Source: Pseudohoeflea suaedae (GTDB taxonomy: Bacteria > Pseudomonadota > Alphaproteobacteria > Rhizobiales > Rhizobiaceae). From it: a DNA stretch of 64,000 nt. The stretch is taken from the NCBI RefSeq assembly GCF_004354915.1, contig NZ_SMSI01000001.1, positions 558,001-622,000 of the forward strand. Reading direction: 5' to 3'. Position numbers and translations under genes: made by a program. Below are positions 55,471 through 64,000 of the stretch, in pieces (position 1 is the first letter of the stretch; every line of letters begins with the position of its first letter). The notes under the pieces were generated by a model. It was given only the letters and a program-made list of their open reading frames with translations, had not been told where the DNA came from and did no database searches.

Positions 55471-56322
55471 ATGAATGCCAAACGTCCGGATGGTGCCTGG
55501 GACCCGCTGCAGGATAGCCATTCCGACCGGGAGCGCGCCGAACGCCAGCCGCTGACCCCGCAGACCGCTCATCCCGCCTATCGGCTTGCCTATGCCGACA
55601 TGGATTTCCTCTGCCGCGAGGAGCTGCGGCCCGTCCGCCTGCAGCTCGAGCTCCTCAAGCCCGGAATGCTGCTGGACGAGGCGAATGTGCGGTCGACAGT
55701 CGTCATGTTCGGCGGCGCGCGCATTCCCGAACCCGGCGGCGATCCATGGGCCGCCCATAACGAGACCCAGGCTGAGAACCTCCGGGCAGCCTCGCGCTAC
55801 TATCAGGAAGCGCGCAATTTCGCCCGCGTGGTCTCCGAGCATTCGTTGAAATCAGGCGGATCGGAATTCGTCATCTGTACCGGCGGCGGGCCGGGCGTCA
55901 TGGAAGCGGGTAACCGCGGCGCCAATGATGTCGGGGCCAAGTCGATCGGCCTCAACATCGTGCTGCCGCACGAACAGGCGCCCAATCCCTATGTGACGCC
56001 GGAACTGTCTTTCAACTTCCACTATTTCGCGATCCGGAAGATCCACTTCCTCATGCGCGCCAAGGCGATCACCATCTTCCCGGGCGGCTTCGGCACCATG
56101 GACGAGATGTTCGAGACGCTGACCCTGATCCAGACCGGCCGCATGGAGCCGATCCCCTTCCTCCTGTTCGGCAAGGAGTTCTGGACCTCGATCATCGACT
56201 TCCAGGCGCTGAGCGATTTCGGCACCATCTCGCCGGACGACCCAGGGCTTCTCAACTATGTCGATACGGCCGAGGAAGCCTGGGACGCGATCTCGCGCTA
56301 CTACGAGTTCGCGCCCGAATAA
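55471..56322 (+). CDS. LOG family protein (possible nucleotide 5'-monophosphate phosphoribohydrolase)
   Basis: A 283-residue LOG-family protein. The two hallmark motifs are CTGGGPGVMEAGNRGA and FPGGFGTMDEMFE, the PGGxGTxxE signature of LOG phosphoribohydrolases. Plant and some bacterial homologues release free cytokinin base from its nucleotide; other bacterial ones, such as PpnN, cleave purine or pyrimidine nucleotides. Substrate cannot be decided here. The chain is longer at the amino end than plant LOG. AAGGAG gives the start; the long frame upstream over dapD is a shadow. Confidence 0.88.
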   Translation: MNAKRPDGAWDPLQDSHSDRERAERQPLTPQTAHPAYRLAYADMDFLCREELRPVRLQLELLKPGMLLDEANVRSTVVMFGGARIPEPGGDPWAAHNETQAENLRAASRYYQEARNFARVVSEHSLKSGGSEFVICTGGGPGVMEAGNRGANDVGAKSIGLNIVLPHEQAPNPYVTPELSFNFHYFAIRKIHFLMRAKAITIFPGGFGTMDEMFETLTLIQTGRMEPIPFLLFGKEFWTSIIDFQALSDFGTISPDDPGLLNYVDTAEEAWDAISRYYEFAPE

Positions 56323-56327
56323 GGGGC

Positions 56328-57041
56328 TCAGTCCGCGGCTTGAAGCGCGAAGAGGAATTCGCGCAGATCGTCGGTGACGTAGTGGATGTGGGGGGCGGTG
56401 TCGCCCTCCTGTTCCCACGTCTCGGCGACCACCTCATCCATGTTGTTGGGCACGATCAGCACCGTGCGCATGCCGAGATCGTGCGGAGCCGCCAGATTGC
56501 GCGGCAGATCCTCGAACATGGCCGCATTCTTCGGGTGCACGCCGTTGATCTCGAGAAAGCGTCGATAGGTATCGGGTGCGGGCTTCGGCATCAGTTCGGC
56601 GGCGATGATGTCGAAGATATCGTCGAAATGATCAAGGATCCCGAGCGCCTCGGCTGTTCTGCGCGCATGCGGCACGTCGCCATTGGTGAAGATGAATTTT
56701 CGGCCCGGCAGGGCCCGGATCGCCTCGCCGAGGCCCGGATCGGGTTCGAGAACCGAATAGTCGATGTCATGGACCGCCGCGAGGAACTCGTTGGCGTCGA
56801 TGCCGTGATTGACCATCAGCCCCTGCAGCGTCGTGCCGTGGTCGCGGTAATACTGCTTCTGCACCTTGCGCGCCGCGTCGTGATCGAGATCCAGAAGCGT
56901 GCGGATATAGCCGGTCATCTTCTTGTCGATCTGCGAGAACAGGTCGGCGCGGCGGGGATAGAGCGTGTTGTCGAGGTCGAAGACCCATTCGGTCACGGTC
57001 TCGAAATCGGCGAGGTCGGGGCGGGAGGGCTTTGCTGTCAT
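56328..57041 (-). CDS. HAD-family pyrimidine 5'-nucleotidase
   Basis: A 237-residue haloacid dehalogenase-type phosphatase of the Sdt1/pyrimidine 5'-nucleotidase group. The nucleophile motif is FDLDNTLYP, the second motif is FTNGD, and the late FEDLPRNL supplies the magnesium-binding acid. The insertion after motif one (SQIDKKMTGYI, YYRDHGTTLQGL) is typical of this subgroup. It likely dephosphorylates UMP/CMP or similar nucleotides. It converges with the LOG-family gene, with only 5 bp between their ends. Confidence 0.9.
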   Translation of the reverse strand: MTAKPSRPDLADFETVTEWVFDLDNTLYPRRADLFSQIDKKMTGYIRTLLDLDHDAARKVQKQYYRDHGTTLQGLMVNHGIDANEFLAAVHDIDYSVLEPDPGLGEAIRALPGRKFIFTNGDVPHARRTAEALGILDHFDDIFDIIAAELMPKPAPDTYRRFLEINGVHPKNAAMFEDLPRNLAAPHDLGMRTVLIVPNNMDEVVAETWEQEGDTAPHIHYVTDDLREFLFALQAAD

Positions 57042-57323
57042 GGGAGGACTTATGGCAGGTCGCGGCCGCTATGGGAATGCCAAGGGCCTTGCCGGCCCTG
57101 CGGAATTTGTATTGCCCTTAAAACCTGCTAGATATCGGTCATGATGACCGGAACGGACCATTGCCGCGCCTTTGTCCTGCAGGATCGCAAACGCCTGCCG
57201 GTGCGCTTCTTTCCGTCCTGTTTCGGCATTCGCCTCGCGCGTCTGGGCTGAGACGGCCTTTCCCGGCCTTTTCCGGATTGTTCCGGGCCCCCTCCGTTCC
57301 AGCTCTCTCGAAAGACCATCGCC

Positions 57324-58229
57324 ATGCCCACATGGATCGCCATCACGATCGCTGCTGCCTTCCTGCAGAATATCCGCTCCTCGCTGCAAAAACACCTCAA
57401 GGGTGCCATGGGCACCACCGGCGCCACCTTCGTCCGCTTCGGTTTCGGCCTGCCCTTCGCGATCTTCTTCGTTCTCGCGCTTCACCTGATCGGCGGCTAT
57501 GACTGGCCGCCGCATTTCCCGGCGGTCTTCTTCGTCTGGGTGGCGGTCGCCGCACTGGCGCAGATCACCGCGCAGGCTCTTCTCATTCAGCTGTTCAGCC
57601 ACCGCAACTTCGCCGTCGGCACGGCCTATTCGCGCACCGAGCCGGCCCAGGCGGCGCTCTTCGGCCTCGTCTTTCTGTCCGACGGCGTGAGCCCCGTCAC
57701 GCTTCTCGCCATTGCCATCTCGCTCGTCGGCGTGATGCTGATTTCGGTGGCCCGCTCGCCGATCAGCCCCAAGTCGCTGGTGATGTCCATCTTCACCCGG
57801 ACAGCGGGTATCGGCCTTGCGTCGGGCCTGTTCTTCGGTCTCGCCGCCGTCGGTTATCGTGGGGCCTCGCTCTCCCTCGGCGGCCCGAATTTCATGATGC
57901 AGGCGGCCATCACGCTGCTGGCGGCGATTTTTCTGCAGACGCTCGTCATGACGGCCTGGATGCTGTGGAAGAACCCGGAGGAGATCGGCCGTATCAGGAC
58001 CGCGTGGAAAGTGTCGGCGTTCGTGGGCGCCGCGGGGGCCACCGCATCCTTCGGCTGGTTCATGGCGATGACCCTGCAGACCGCGGCCGTCGTCAAGGCG
58101 CTCGCACAGATCGAGCTGCTGTTCACCTTCGCCTCGACCGTGCTGTTCTTCCGCGAGCATATAAACAGGCTGGAGTTTGTCGGCTGCATCCTTATTGTAG
58201 CTGGTATTCTTGTGCTATTGCTGGCGTGA
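57324..58229 (+). CDS. DMT superfamily (EamA) transporter
   Basis: A 301-residue inner-membrane transporter with ten hydrophobic helices in two EamA repeats. The first repeat includes GTAYSRTEPAQAALFGLVFL and the second ends with FFREHINRLEFVGCILIVAGI, the usual placement of the conserved Glu and Gly. The substrate, probably a metabolite or amino acid, cannot be inferred. The 282 bp before it show no recognised control element. It is followed after 45 bp by the DUF900 gene on the same strand. Confidence 0.88.
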   Translation: MPTWIAITIAAAFLQNIRSSLQKHLKGAMGTTGATFVRFGFGLPFAIFFVLALHLIGGYDWPPHFPAVFFVWVAVAALAQITAQALLIQLFSHRNFAVGTAYSRTEPAQAALFGLVFLSDGVSPVTLLAIAISLVGVMLISVARSPISPKSLVMSIFTRTAGIGLASGLFFGLAAVGYRGASLSLGGPNFMMQAAITLLAAIFLQTLVMTAWMLWKNPEEIGRIRTAWKVSAFVGAAGATASFGWFMAMTLQTAAVVKALAQIELLFTFASTVLFFREHINRLEFVGCILIVAGILVLLLA

Positions 58230-58274
58230 GGGCGGGGCCGAACGGCCTCGAAAGTCCAGGCTCGGCCTGAAGGG

Positions 58275-59612
58275 GTGAAATTGTCTCGGCCTAACACATC
58301 CGCAATCCACCGCAGCGCGGCGCGCTCGGTCATGCTGACGCTGCTGGCCGCGGCGCTTGCCGGCTGCGCCACTGCGCCGACCGCGGTCATGGCGCCGATC
58401 GGACAGACGGTTCCCGACGCCTCGATCGTCTCGATGATGGTGGCAACGACGCGCGCGGCATCGGGCGAGATCGGCGAACCCTATTCGGGCGAACGCGGCG
58501 AGGCGGTGAACCTCAACGAAGTGGTGGTCTCCATTCCGCCGGCAGAGGCGCGGGAGATCGGCGACGTGCAGTGGCCGAAGAAGCTGCCGCCCGACCCGAG
58601 CCGCGATTTCGCGACCGTCTCGACGAGCCCCATCGCCGATGTAGCCGCGACACGGGACTGGCTCTCCGGCCATATGGAGCGCAATGGAAGGCTGCTCGTC
58701 TTCGTGCACGGTTTCAACAACCGCTATGAGAGCGCGGTCTACCGTTTTGCCCAGATCGTTCACGACAGCGGTACCGACGCCACGCCGCTTCTGTTCACCT
58801 GGCCCTCGCGCGGTTCGGTCTTTGCCTATGGCTACGACAAGGAAAGCACCAACTATTCGCGAACGGCCATGGAAGCGATGCTGACAACCGCATCCGAAAC
58901 GCGGTCCGTCAAGGAGATCACGCTTCTTGCCCATTCGATGGGGACGTGGCTGACCGTTGAATCGCTGCGTCAGATGGCAATCCGCAAAGGGCGCGTGCCG
59001 CCGAAGATCACCGATGTCATACTCGCGGCGCCCGACCTCGACATCGACGTCTTCCGCCAGCAATTGGCCGACATGGGGCCTGATCGTCCGAAATTCACGA
59101 TCTTCGTCTCCCGTGACGATCGCGCGCTGAAGGTTTCGCGCCGCATCTCCGGCAATGTCGATCGCCTGGGCCAGGTCGACATCGACGACCCCGGCATACG
59201 CGAGCAGCTCGAGGCCGAGGGCATTACCGTGCTCGACCTGTCGAAACTGCGTGGCGGCGACCGGCTCAACCACTCGAAATTCGCCGAAAGCCCGCAGGTC
59301 GTGCAGCTTCTGGGCAACCGGCTCATCGCCGGCCAGACGATCACCGATCAGGATATCGGGCTCGGTGCCGAACTGGGGGCGACGGCCCTTTCGGTCACCA
59401 ATACGGTCGGCTCTGCAGCCGGTGTTGCCGTGTCGGTGCCGATTGCCATCATCGATCCCTCGACCCGCCAGAGCCTCGACGACCAGGTCGGCCGTTTTGG
59501 CGAAAGCCTCGACAATTCGCTCGGCGGCCTGGTTCCGCTCGGCAACGGCCGTGCCCAACGTCAATGCGCTGCCGGCAACTCGCGCTGTCAGTCCGAGAGT
59601 TCAGGTCGATAG
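58275..59612 (+). CDS. DUF900 alpha/beta hydrolase, predicted lipoprotein
   Basis: A 445-residue alpha/beta hydrolase of the DUF900 family. The amino end carries a lipoprotein signal with the lipobox LAGC (Cys at about residue 31), so it is probably attached to a membrane on the periplasmic side. The oxyanion motif is FVHGFNNRY and the nucleophile elbow AHSMG with Ser221; LAAPDLDIDVF follows. A Gly- and Ala-rich region lies near the carboxy end. Substrate is unknown. GTG at 58275 is the chosen start; a TTG at 58281, six bases after AAGGGG, is a plausible alternative. Confidence 0.85.
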   Translation: MKLSRPNTSAIHRSAARSVMLTLLAAALAGCATAPTAVMAPIGQTVPDASIVSMMVATTRAASGEIGEPYSGERGEAVNLNEVVVSIPPAEAREIGDVQWPKKLPPDPSRDFATVSTSPIADVAATRDWLSGHMERNGRLLVFVHGFNNRYESAVYRFAQIVHDSGTDATPLLFTWPSRGSVFAYGYDKESTNYSRTAMEAMLTTASETRSVKEITLLAHSMGTWLTVESLRQMAIRKGRVPPKITDVILAAPDLDIDVFRQQLADMGPDRPKFTIFVSRDDRALKVSRRISGNVDRLGQVDIDDPGIREQLEAEGITVLDLSKLRGGDRLNHSKFAESPQVVQLLGNRLIAGQTITDQDIGLGAELGATALSVTNTVGSAAGVAVSVPIAIIDPSTRQSLDDQVGRFGESLDNSLGGLVPLGNGRAQRQCAAGNSRCQSESSGR

Positions 59613-59631
59613 GAAAACGCTTCGGAAGGCT

Positions 59632-60528
59632 TCAGGGAACGAGAAGCGTGCCCGCGCCGTGCTCTGTGAAGATTTCCAGAAGCACCGCATGCGGCGTCTT
59701 GCCGTTGAGGATGACCACGCCCTGCACGCCGCGTTCGATGGCCTCGATGCAGGTTTCCACCTTGGGGATCATGCCGCCCGAGATGGTGCCGTCCTCGATC
59801 AGCGCCTTGGCCTGGGCCACCGTCAGCTCGTCGATCAGCTTGCCGTCCTTGTCGAGAACGCCCGGCACATCGGTGAGGAAGAGCAGGCGGGTCGCGTTGA
59901 GCGAACCGGCAATGGCGCCGGCGAAAGTATCGGCGTTGATGTTGTAGGTATGCCCGTCGCGGCCCGGAGCCACCGGCGCGATCACCGGGATCATCTCGGA
60001 CTTCGCAAGCAGGTCGAGCAGCGTCCGGTCGACTTCCACCGGTTCGCCGACGAAGCCGAGATCGAGAACGCGCTCGATGTTGGAATCGGGGTCGGTCACG
60101 GTCTTCGTCGCCTTTTCGGCATAGACCATGTTGCCGTCCTTCCCGCACAGGCCGATGGCCCATTCGCCCTCGGCATTGATCATCCGGACGATGTCCTTGT
60201 TGATCGAGCCGGCCAGAACCATTTCGACGATCTCGACGGTCTTCTCGTCGGTGACGCGCAGGCCGCCCTCGAAGCGGGATTCGATCCCCATCTTCTTCAG
60301 CATGGCCGCGATCTGCGGACCGCCGCCGTGAACGACGATGGGATTGACGCCGGACTGTTTGAGAAGCGCGATATCCTGCGCGAACGCCTTGCCGAGCGCG
60401 GCGTCGCCCATGGCGTGGCCGCCATATTTGACCACGATCGACTTGTTTTCGTAGCGCTGCATGTAGGGCAGGGCTTCGGCCAGGAGCCGGGCCTGGATAC
60501 CGGCAGTGCTTTCAGTCGTATCGGTCAT
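59632..60528 (-). CDS. argB: Acetylglutamate kinase
   Basis: A 298-residue amino acid kinase that phosphorylates N-acetylglutamate, the second step of arginine synthesis and often its feedback point. Signatures are [49 protein letters not shown] and [11 protein letters not shown]. The amino-terminal helix ([14 protein letters not shown]) is the type that lets hexameric, arginine-sensitive enzymes assemble. Start MTDTTEST. Last gene of the rpmH-rnpA-yidC-engB-argB run and convergent with the DUF900 gene. Confidence 0.97.
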   Translation of the reverse strand: MTDTTESTAGIQARLLAEALPYMQRYENKSIVVKYGGHAMGDAALGKAFAQDIALLKQSGVNPIVVHGGGPQIAAMLKKMGIESRFEGGLRVTDEKTVEIVEMVLAGSINKDIVRMINAEGEWAIGLCGKDGNMVYAEKATKTVTDPDSNIERVLDLGFVGEPVEVDRTLLDLLAKSEMIPVIAPVAPGRDGHTYNINADTFAGAIAGSLNATRLLFLTDVPGVLDKDGKLIDELTVAQAKALIEDGTISGGMIPKVETCIEAIERGVQGVVILNGKTPHAVLLEIFTEHGAGTLLVP

Positions 60529-60616
60529 GTGATGGATATCCCGTGGAAGTGTCGGCAAGCTGTTTAGCGGCATTCGCCGCGCGCTTCAACGGCCTGAACC
60601 CTTCGGGATGGGAGGA

Positions 60617-61288
60617 TCAGGTCGTCACCGCCGTCATGATGGCCGCCCGCAATTCGTCGATCCCCTCGCGCTTTTCCGACGAGGTCGACAGAAGCACCGG
60701 ATAGGCCGCCGGCCGCCTTGCAATCTTGGCCGCGGTTTCCTGCAGAAGCTTCGGCACGCCCGCGGCCTTGATCTTGTCGGTCTTGGTCAGGACGACCTGG
60801 TAGGAAACGGCCGCCTTGTCGAGCAGCGTCATGACCTCGGCGTCGTTGGCCTTCACGCCGTGTCGGGCATCGATCAGCAGATAGACGCGCTTGAGCGTCG
60901 AGCGTCCGCGCAGATAGTCGAAGACCAGCCGCGTCCAGGCATCCACCTGGTCCTTCGGCGCCTTGGCATAGCCGTAGCCGGGCATGTCGACCAGCGCCAG
61001 CGGCGGCAGGTCCTCGCCCTCTCCGGAATACCCTTCCGGAACGAAATAGTTCAGCTCCTGGGTGCGCCCCGGCGTGTTGGAGGTCCGTGCCAGTCCCTTG
61101 GCGCCCACGAGCGCATTGATCAGCGAGGACTTTCCGACATTGGAGCGGCCGGCAAAGGCGATCTCCGCCGGACCTTCCGGCGGCAGAAACTTCAAGGACG
61201 GCACGCCGCGGATGAAGATCCACGGATAGGGAAAGGGCGGCGGTGCCGCCCCTTCATTGGCAATGGTGTCGACAGTGTCGTCCGACAT
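60617..61288 (-). CDS. engB: Ribosome biogenesis GTPase EngB (YihA/YsxC)
   Basis: A 223-residue GTPase for maturation of the large ribosomal subunit. G motifs are [14 protein letters not shown] (G1), TPGRTQ (G2), VDMPGYGYA (G3) and LTKTDK (G4). A disordered Pro-rich amino end of about 25 residues precedes the domain. The start MSDDTVDT lies 2 bp after the yidC stop codon, with GAGAGC upstream, and implies coupling; the longer frame into yidC is rejected. Confidence 0.96.
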   Translation of the reverse strand: MSDDTVDTIANEGAAPPPFPYPWIFIRGVPSLKFLPPEGPAEIAFAGRSNVGKSSLINALVGAKGLARTSNTPGRTQELNYFVPEGYSGEGEDLPPLALVDMPGYGYAKAPKDQVDAWTRLVFDYLRGRSTLKRVYLLIDARHGVKANDAEVMTLLDKAAVSYQVVLTKTDKIKAAGVPKLLQETAAKIARRPAAYPVLLSTSSEKREGIDELRAAIMTAVTT

Positions 61289-61290
61289 CG

Positions 61291-63090
61291 TCAGCTCTCT
61301 GTCTTCGATTTTCGCGTGAACATGGTCTTGAGGTTGTCCCACAATTCGATCTTCACACCCTGGCGTTTCATGATGACGCCCTGTTGCATGACCGACAGCG
61401 TGTTGTTCCACGCCCAGTAGATCACCAGACCGGCCGGGAACGAGGCCAGCATGAAGGTGAAGACGACCGGCATCCAGGTGAAGATCATCGCCTGGGTGGG
61501 GTCCGGCGGCGTCGGGTTCATGCGCATCTGCAGGAACATGGTGACGCCCATGATCAGCGGCCAGACGCCGATCATCAGCGCGTGCGGCACGTCATAGGGC
61601 AGAAGGCCGAAGAGGTTGAACAGCGAGGTCGGGTCCGGAGCCGAAAGGTCCTGGATCCAGCCGAAGAAGGGCGCGTGCCGCATCTCGATGGTGATGTAGA
61701 TGACCTTGTAGAGCGAGAAGAACACCGGGATCTGCAGCAGCACCGGCCAGCAGCCGGCCACCGGATTGATCTTCTCTTCCTTGTAGAGCTGCATCATCGC
61801 CTGCTGCAGCCCCATGCGGTCGTCGCCGAATTTCGCCTTGAGCTCCTCCATCTTCGGCTGAACCTTCTTCATGTTCGCCATCGACTTGTAGGACTTGTTG
61901 GCGAGCGGGAAGAAGATGGCCTTCACGAGGATCGTCGTCAGCAGGATCGAGACGCCGAAATTGCCGACGAGGTGATAGAAGAAGTCCAGCAGCCAGAACA
62001 TCGGCTTGGTCAGGAAGTAGAACCAGCCCCAGTCGATCATGAGATCGAAATTCATGATCCCGAGCGAGGTGTCGTAATTGTCGATGACCTGCACTTCCTT
62101 GGCGCCCGCGAAGATGCGGGTCGTCGTCGTAGCCGACGCGCCGGAGGCGACCGAAATGTCATCCGACTTGAAATCGGACTGGTAGCGGGCGCGGCCGTCC
62201 TTGAAGTAGCCGAAGCGGCTGTCGAAACCGGTGCCCGGCTCCGGGATAACGGCGGTGGCCCAGTACTTGTCGGTGATGCCGACCCAGCCGCCGACGCTGC
62301 TGCCCGGATCGATGGTGCCGTCTTCCTCGACGTCCTTGTAGTCGATTTCCTGCAGGCCATGCTCGCCGGCCACGCCGATGAGACCTTCGTGAAGCACGTA
62401 GATGCCGGCGGTCTTCGGCTTGAAGTAACGGGTCACGCGGCCGTAATTGGCGAGGGTGACGGCTTCGCCGCTGCCGTTGGTGACCAAATCCTCGTAGGCG
62501 AACATGTAATGATCGTCGACGGTGATGGTGCGGCTGAAGGTCAGGCCCGTACCGTTGTCCCAGGTCAGCGTCACCGGCGAGGAGGGGGACAGGGTGGTCG
62601 CGCCTTCGGCGATCCACTCCGTGTTCGGTCCTGGGACGTTCTGGCCCTGGGTGGCGCTCACATATCCGATTTCCGCAAAATAGCCGAGATCGGTCGCCGC
62701 AGGGCTCAGAAGCTGGATGATCGGGCTCGAGGGGTCGACTTCCTCATGATAATTCTTGAGCGACAAGTCGTCGATACGCGCGCCCTTGAGGTTGATGGAA
62801 CCCTTCAGGTCCGGGGTGTCGATGGTGATGCGTGCGCCGCTCGACAGGGCCTCTTCGCGGGAGGCGGGCTGGTCGCCGGCCGTTCCGCTGGGGGTCGCGG
62901 TGCTCGAGGTTCCGGCAGACGGAATGGCCGCATCGGAGCCCGAGGTGGCCGTCTCGGCGCTGACCATCTGTTCCTGCTGCGTGTCGGCGCGTTCGCGCTC
63001 CATCTTCGGCGTGACGTAAAAGAACTGCCACGCGATCAGCACTATGATCGAGAGGCCAATCGCCACCATGTAATTGCGGTTGTTTTCCAT
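61291..63090 (-). CDS. yidC: Membrane protein insertase YidC
   Basis: A 599-residue Oxa1-family insertase that inserts and folds inner-membrane proteins, alone or with SecYEG. The amino-terminal helix is followed by a Ser/Thr/Ala-rich linker and the large periplasmic domain (about 80-370), then the five-helix core starting near [35 protein letters not shown] and [20 protein letters not shown] are core signatures. The ATG overlaps the rnpA stop codon. Synteny with rnpA, rpmH and engB is typical. Confidence 0.97.
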   Translation of the reverse strand: MENNRNYMVAIGLSIIVLIAWQFFYVTPKMERERADTQQEQMVSAETATSGSDAAIPSAGTSSTATPSGTAGDQPASREEALSSGARITIDTPDLKGSINLKGARIDDLSLKNYHEEVDPSSPIIQLLSPAATDLGYFAEIGYVSATQGQNVPGPNTEWIAEGATTLSPSSPVTLTWDNGTGLTFSRTITVDDHYMFAYEDLVTNGSGEAVTLANYGRVTRYFKPKTAGIYVLHEGLIGVAGEHGLQEIDYKDVEEDGTIDPGSSVGGWVGITDKYWATAVIPEPGTGFDSRFGYFKDGRARYQSDFKSDDISVASGASATTTTRIFAGAKEVQVIDNYDTSLGIMNFDLMIDWGWFYFLTKPMFWLLDFFYHLVGNFGVSILLTTILVKAIFFPLANKSYKSMANMKKVQPKMEELKAKFGDDRMGLQQAMMQLYKEEKINPVAGCWPVLLQIPVFFSLYKVIYITIEMRHAPFFGWIQDLSAPDPTSLFNLFGLLPYDVPHALMIGVWPLIMGVTMFLQMRMNPTPPDPTQAMIFTWMPVVFTFMLASFPAGLVIYWAWNNTLSVMQQGVIMKRQGVKIELWDNLKTMFTRKSKTES

Positions 63091-63527
63091 CAATTCGTCC
63101 CGGGCGCCGTGGCAGGTCCTGCCGGCGCGTTAGCGTTTTGTTTTCGTCCCGTCCCCTGTTGCGGGCGCGAAATTTTCCTGTGACCCTCGGCCATGCGGGT
63201 GGCGAAAGCCTTGCCGATTTCCTCGAAGGGCGCGGACAGCGTGTCCCTCCGCGCGACAAGCACATAATCGTGACCGGGCCGGAATGAAACCCCCTCGGCG
63301 AGTCTGACGATCTCGCGCAGACGTCGGCGCATGCGGTTCCGCTCCACCGAATTACCCTGCTTGCGGGTCACCGTATAGCCGACGCGGGGGGCGGCGTCGG
63401 GCTCGTTGCGGTCGATCATTTCGAGGAGGAAATAGGGTCCGCGCAGGCGCAGTCCCTTCTGTGCACGAAGAAAATCCGGCCGACTTTTCAGCCGGCCGGG
63501 TTTTGTCTCTTGGGTCAGGTTTGTCAC
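63090..63527 (-). CDS. rnpA: Ribonuclease P protein component
   Basis: A 145-residue basic protein subunit of RNase P, which matures tRNA 5' ends. The RNR motif is visible as SVERNRMRRRLREIVR, with RLKSRPDFLRAQKGLR and VGYTVTRKQGN before it. It is longer than most RnpA by a 20-residue carboxy tail rich in Pro and Ala. Its stop codon overlaps the yidC start as TGATG, and it follows rpmH by 33 bp, the near-universal rpmH-rnpA order. Confidence 0.95.
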   Translation of the reverse strand: MTNLTQETKPGRLKSRPDFLRAQKGLRLRGPYFLLEMIDRNEPDAAPRVGYTVTRKQGNSVERNRMRRRLREIVRLAEGVSFRPGHDYVLVARRDTLSAPFEEIGKAFATRMAEGHRKISRPQQGTGRKQNANAPAGPATAPGTN

Positions 63528-63560
63528 GTGACCCCCTGAAATTCGGGTCTTCTCGGGGGC

Positions 63561-63698
63561 TTAGGCCGAAAGACGCTTGCGACCGCGGTTGCGGCGTGCG
63601 GCGATGACCTTACGGCCGCCGACCTTTGCCATGCGGGAACGGAAACCGTGGCGGCGCTTGCGGACAAGCTTCGAGGGTTGGTATGTGCGCTTCGTCAT
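63561..63698 (-). CDS. rpmH: Large ribosomal subunit protein bL34
   Basis: A 45-residue, strongly basic ribosomal protein, too short for a 60-residue ORF cut-off. The translation begins [18 protein letters not shown] and ends NRGRKRLSA, matching bL34 throughout, including [18 protein letters not shown]. It is the first gene of the rpmH-rnpA-yidC-engB-argB unit. A good sigma-70 promoter lies about 110 bp upstream, giving a leader of roughly 100 nt. Confidence 0.97.
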   Translation of the reverse strand: MTKRTYQPSKLVRKRRHGFRSRMAKVGGRKVIAARRNRGRKRLSA

Positions 63699-64000
63699 TT
63701 ATTTAAATTACCGCGGTGTGCGGCCCTTCTTGGAACTGTCGCTTTTGAGGCTGTTCGATTGCCGGGTCTCGCGCTGTTTTGACGCAAGCCGATCCCGGAA
63801 ACGTCGGGCTTATAGGCGACAAACCCCGGAAAAGTCAATCGCCCCCGGCCCTGCCGTCCCGAACTCTTTGCCGCGCAGCCTCACGGCGAAGTGAGAATCC
63901 CCGTGATTGCGCTCACGAAGCTTTTGCGAAAACTCTTGCGAACGTCATTGGTGTTTTACCCCACGCCCGACTACCTTCCAGCTCATGAACACGGCACGGA
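63699..64000. other. Region upstream of rpmH
   Basis: About 300 bp with no recognised gene. It contains the rpmH promoter at 63809-63838 and the rpmH leader. Nothing further is recognised from about 63840 to the window end; any gene there would run beyond the window. Confidence 0.6.
63809..63838 (-). promoter_or_regulatory. Sigma-70 promoter of the rpmH operon
   Basis: On the minus strand TTGACT (63838-63833), 18 bp, then TATAAG (63814-63809) is close to consensus. It lies about 110 bp before rpmH. Confidence 0.75.

Noticed and set aside
57141-57251. 36-residue open frame before the EamA transporter gene
   Set aside because: It has no ribosome-binding site and no similarity I recognise; only a TAGATA-like -10 lies upstream. 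Coding is not supported.
61243-63183. 646-residue frame antisense to yidC
   Set aside because: High-GC antisense shadow: the opposite strand encodes a full-length YidC with every family motif.

Overview
The window is a dense, GC-rich chromosomal segment from an alphaproteobacterium, most likely of the order Hyphomicrobiales (Rhizobiales) and close to the Rhizobiaceae. The evidence is the long-type rpoN, the Hsp20/DUF1150 pair, the ornithine-lipid gene olsB with a Pho box, the malic enzyme fused to a phosphotransacetylase-like domain, and the rpmH-rnpA-yidC-engB-argB order. The genus cannot be fixed from the sequence alone. No rRNA, tRNA, CRISPR array, insertion sequence or prophage was recognised.

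Layout. 1-8.6 kb: end of ubiB, an FKBP isomerase, coaBC, a class II amidotransferase, a pirin, a periplasmic gamma-glutamyltransferase and a soluble ComEC-like metallo-beta-lactamase protein. 8.6-13.1 kb: an mntR remnant abutting prfC, then dut, a trans-3-hydroxy-L-proline dehydratase and cysK. 13.1-20 kb: comM, then the leftward run rph-rdgB-hemW-rsmI-yraN-gshB. 20-30 kb: hrcA, grpE, a TRIC-type channel, an adenosine kinase-like gene, mutS, maeB and olsB. 30-36 kb: a hybrid histidine kinase, acuI, lspA and two RNA methyltransferases. 36-46.8 kb: a CoxG-like protein, lapA-domain protein/ihfB/sppA, lptC-lptA-lptB, rpoN, hpf, ptsN, the heat-shock pair Hsp20/DUF1150, a nucleoside hydrolase and rmuC. 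46.8-51.7 kb: a globin-coupled chemoreceptor, def-fmt-truA and cheW. 51.7-64 kb: a secreted Kazal-domain protein in an AT-rich patch, dapD-DUF805-dapE-membrane protein, a LOG-family protein, a pyrimidine nucleotidase, an EamA transporter, a DUF900 lipoprotein hydrolase, and rpmH-rnpA-yidC-engB-argB.

How the genes work together. lptC/A/B build the lipopolysaccharide export bridge and lie next to rpoN, hpf and ptsN, a conserved stress and nitrogen-PTS cluster. hrcA, grpE, Hsp20 and DUF1150 belong to the heat-shock response. dapD and dapE supply diaminopimelate, cysK cysteine, gshB glutathione and argB arginine. def, fmt, truA, prfC, rph, yraN, rsmI and engB serve RNA and translation.

Most of the window is ordinary core genome. 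The observations most worth a second look are: a two-hairpin ROSE-like RNA thermometer behind a sigma-32 type promoter at Hsp20; a Shine-Dalgarno-masking palindrome at the co-transcribed DUF1150 gene; a Pho box at olsB; a 45-codon carboxy-terminal piece of mntR fused by a GTGA overlap to prfC; the free-standing ComEC-like protein with its own extended -10 promoter; the Kazal gene in an AT-rich patch; and a 13-bp tandem repeat between the histidine kinase and olsB.
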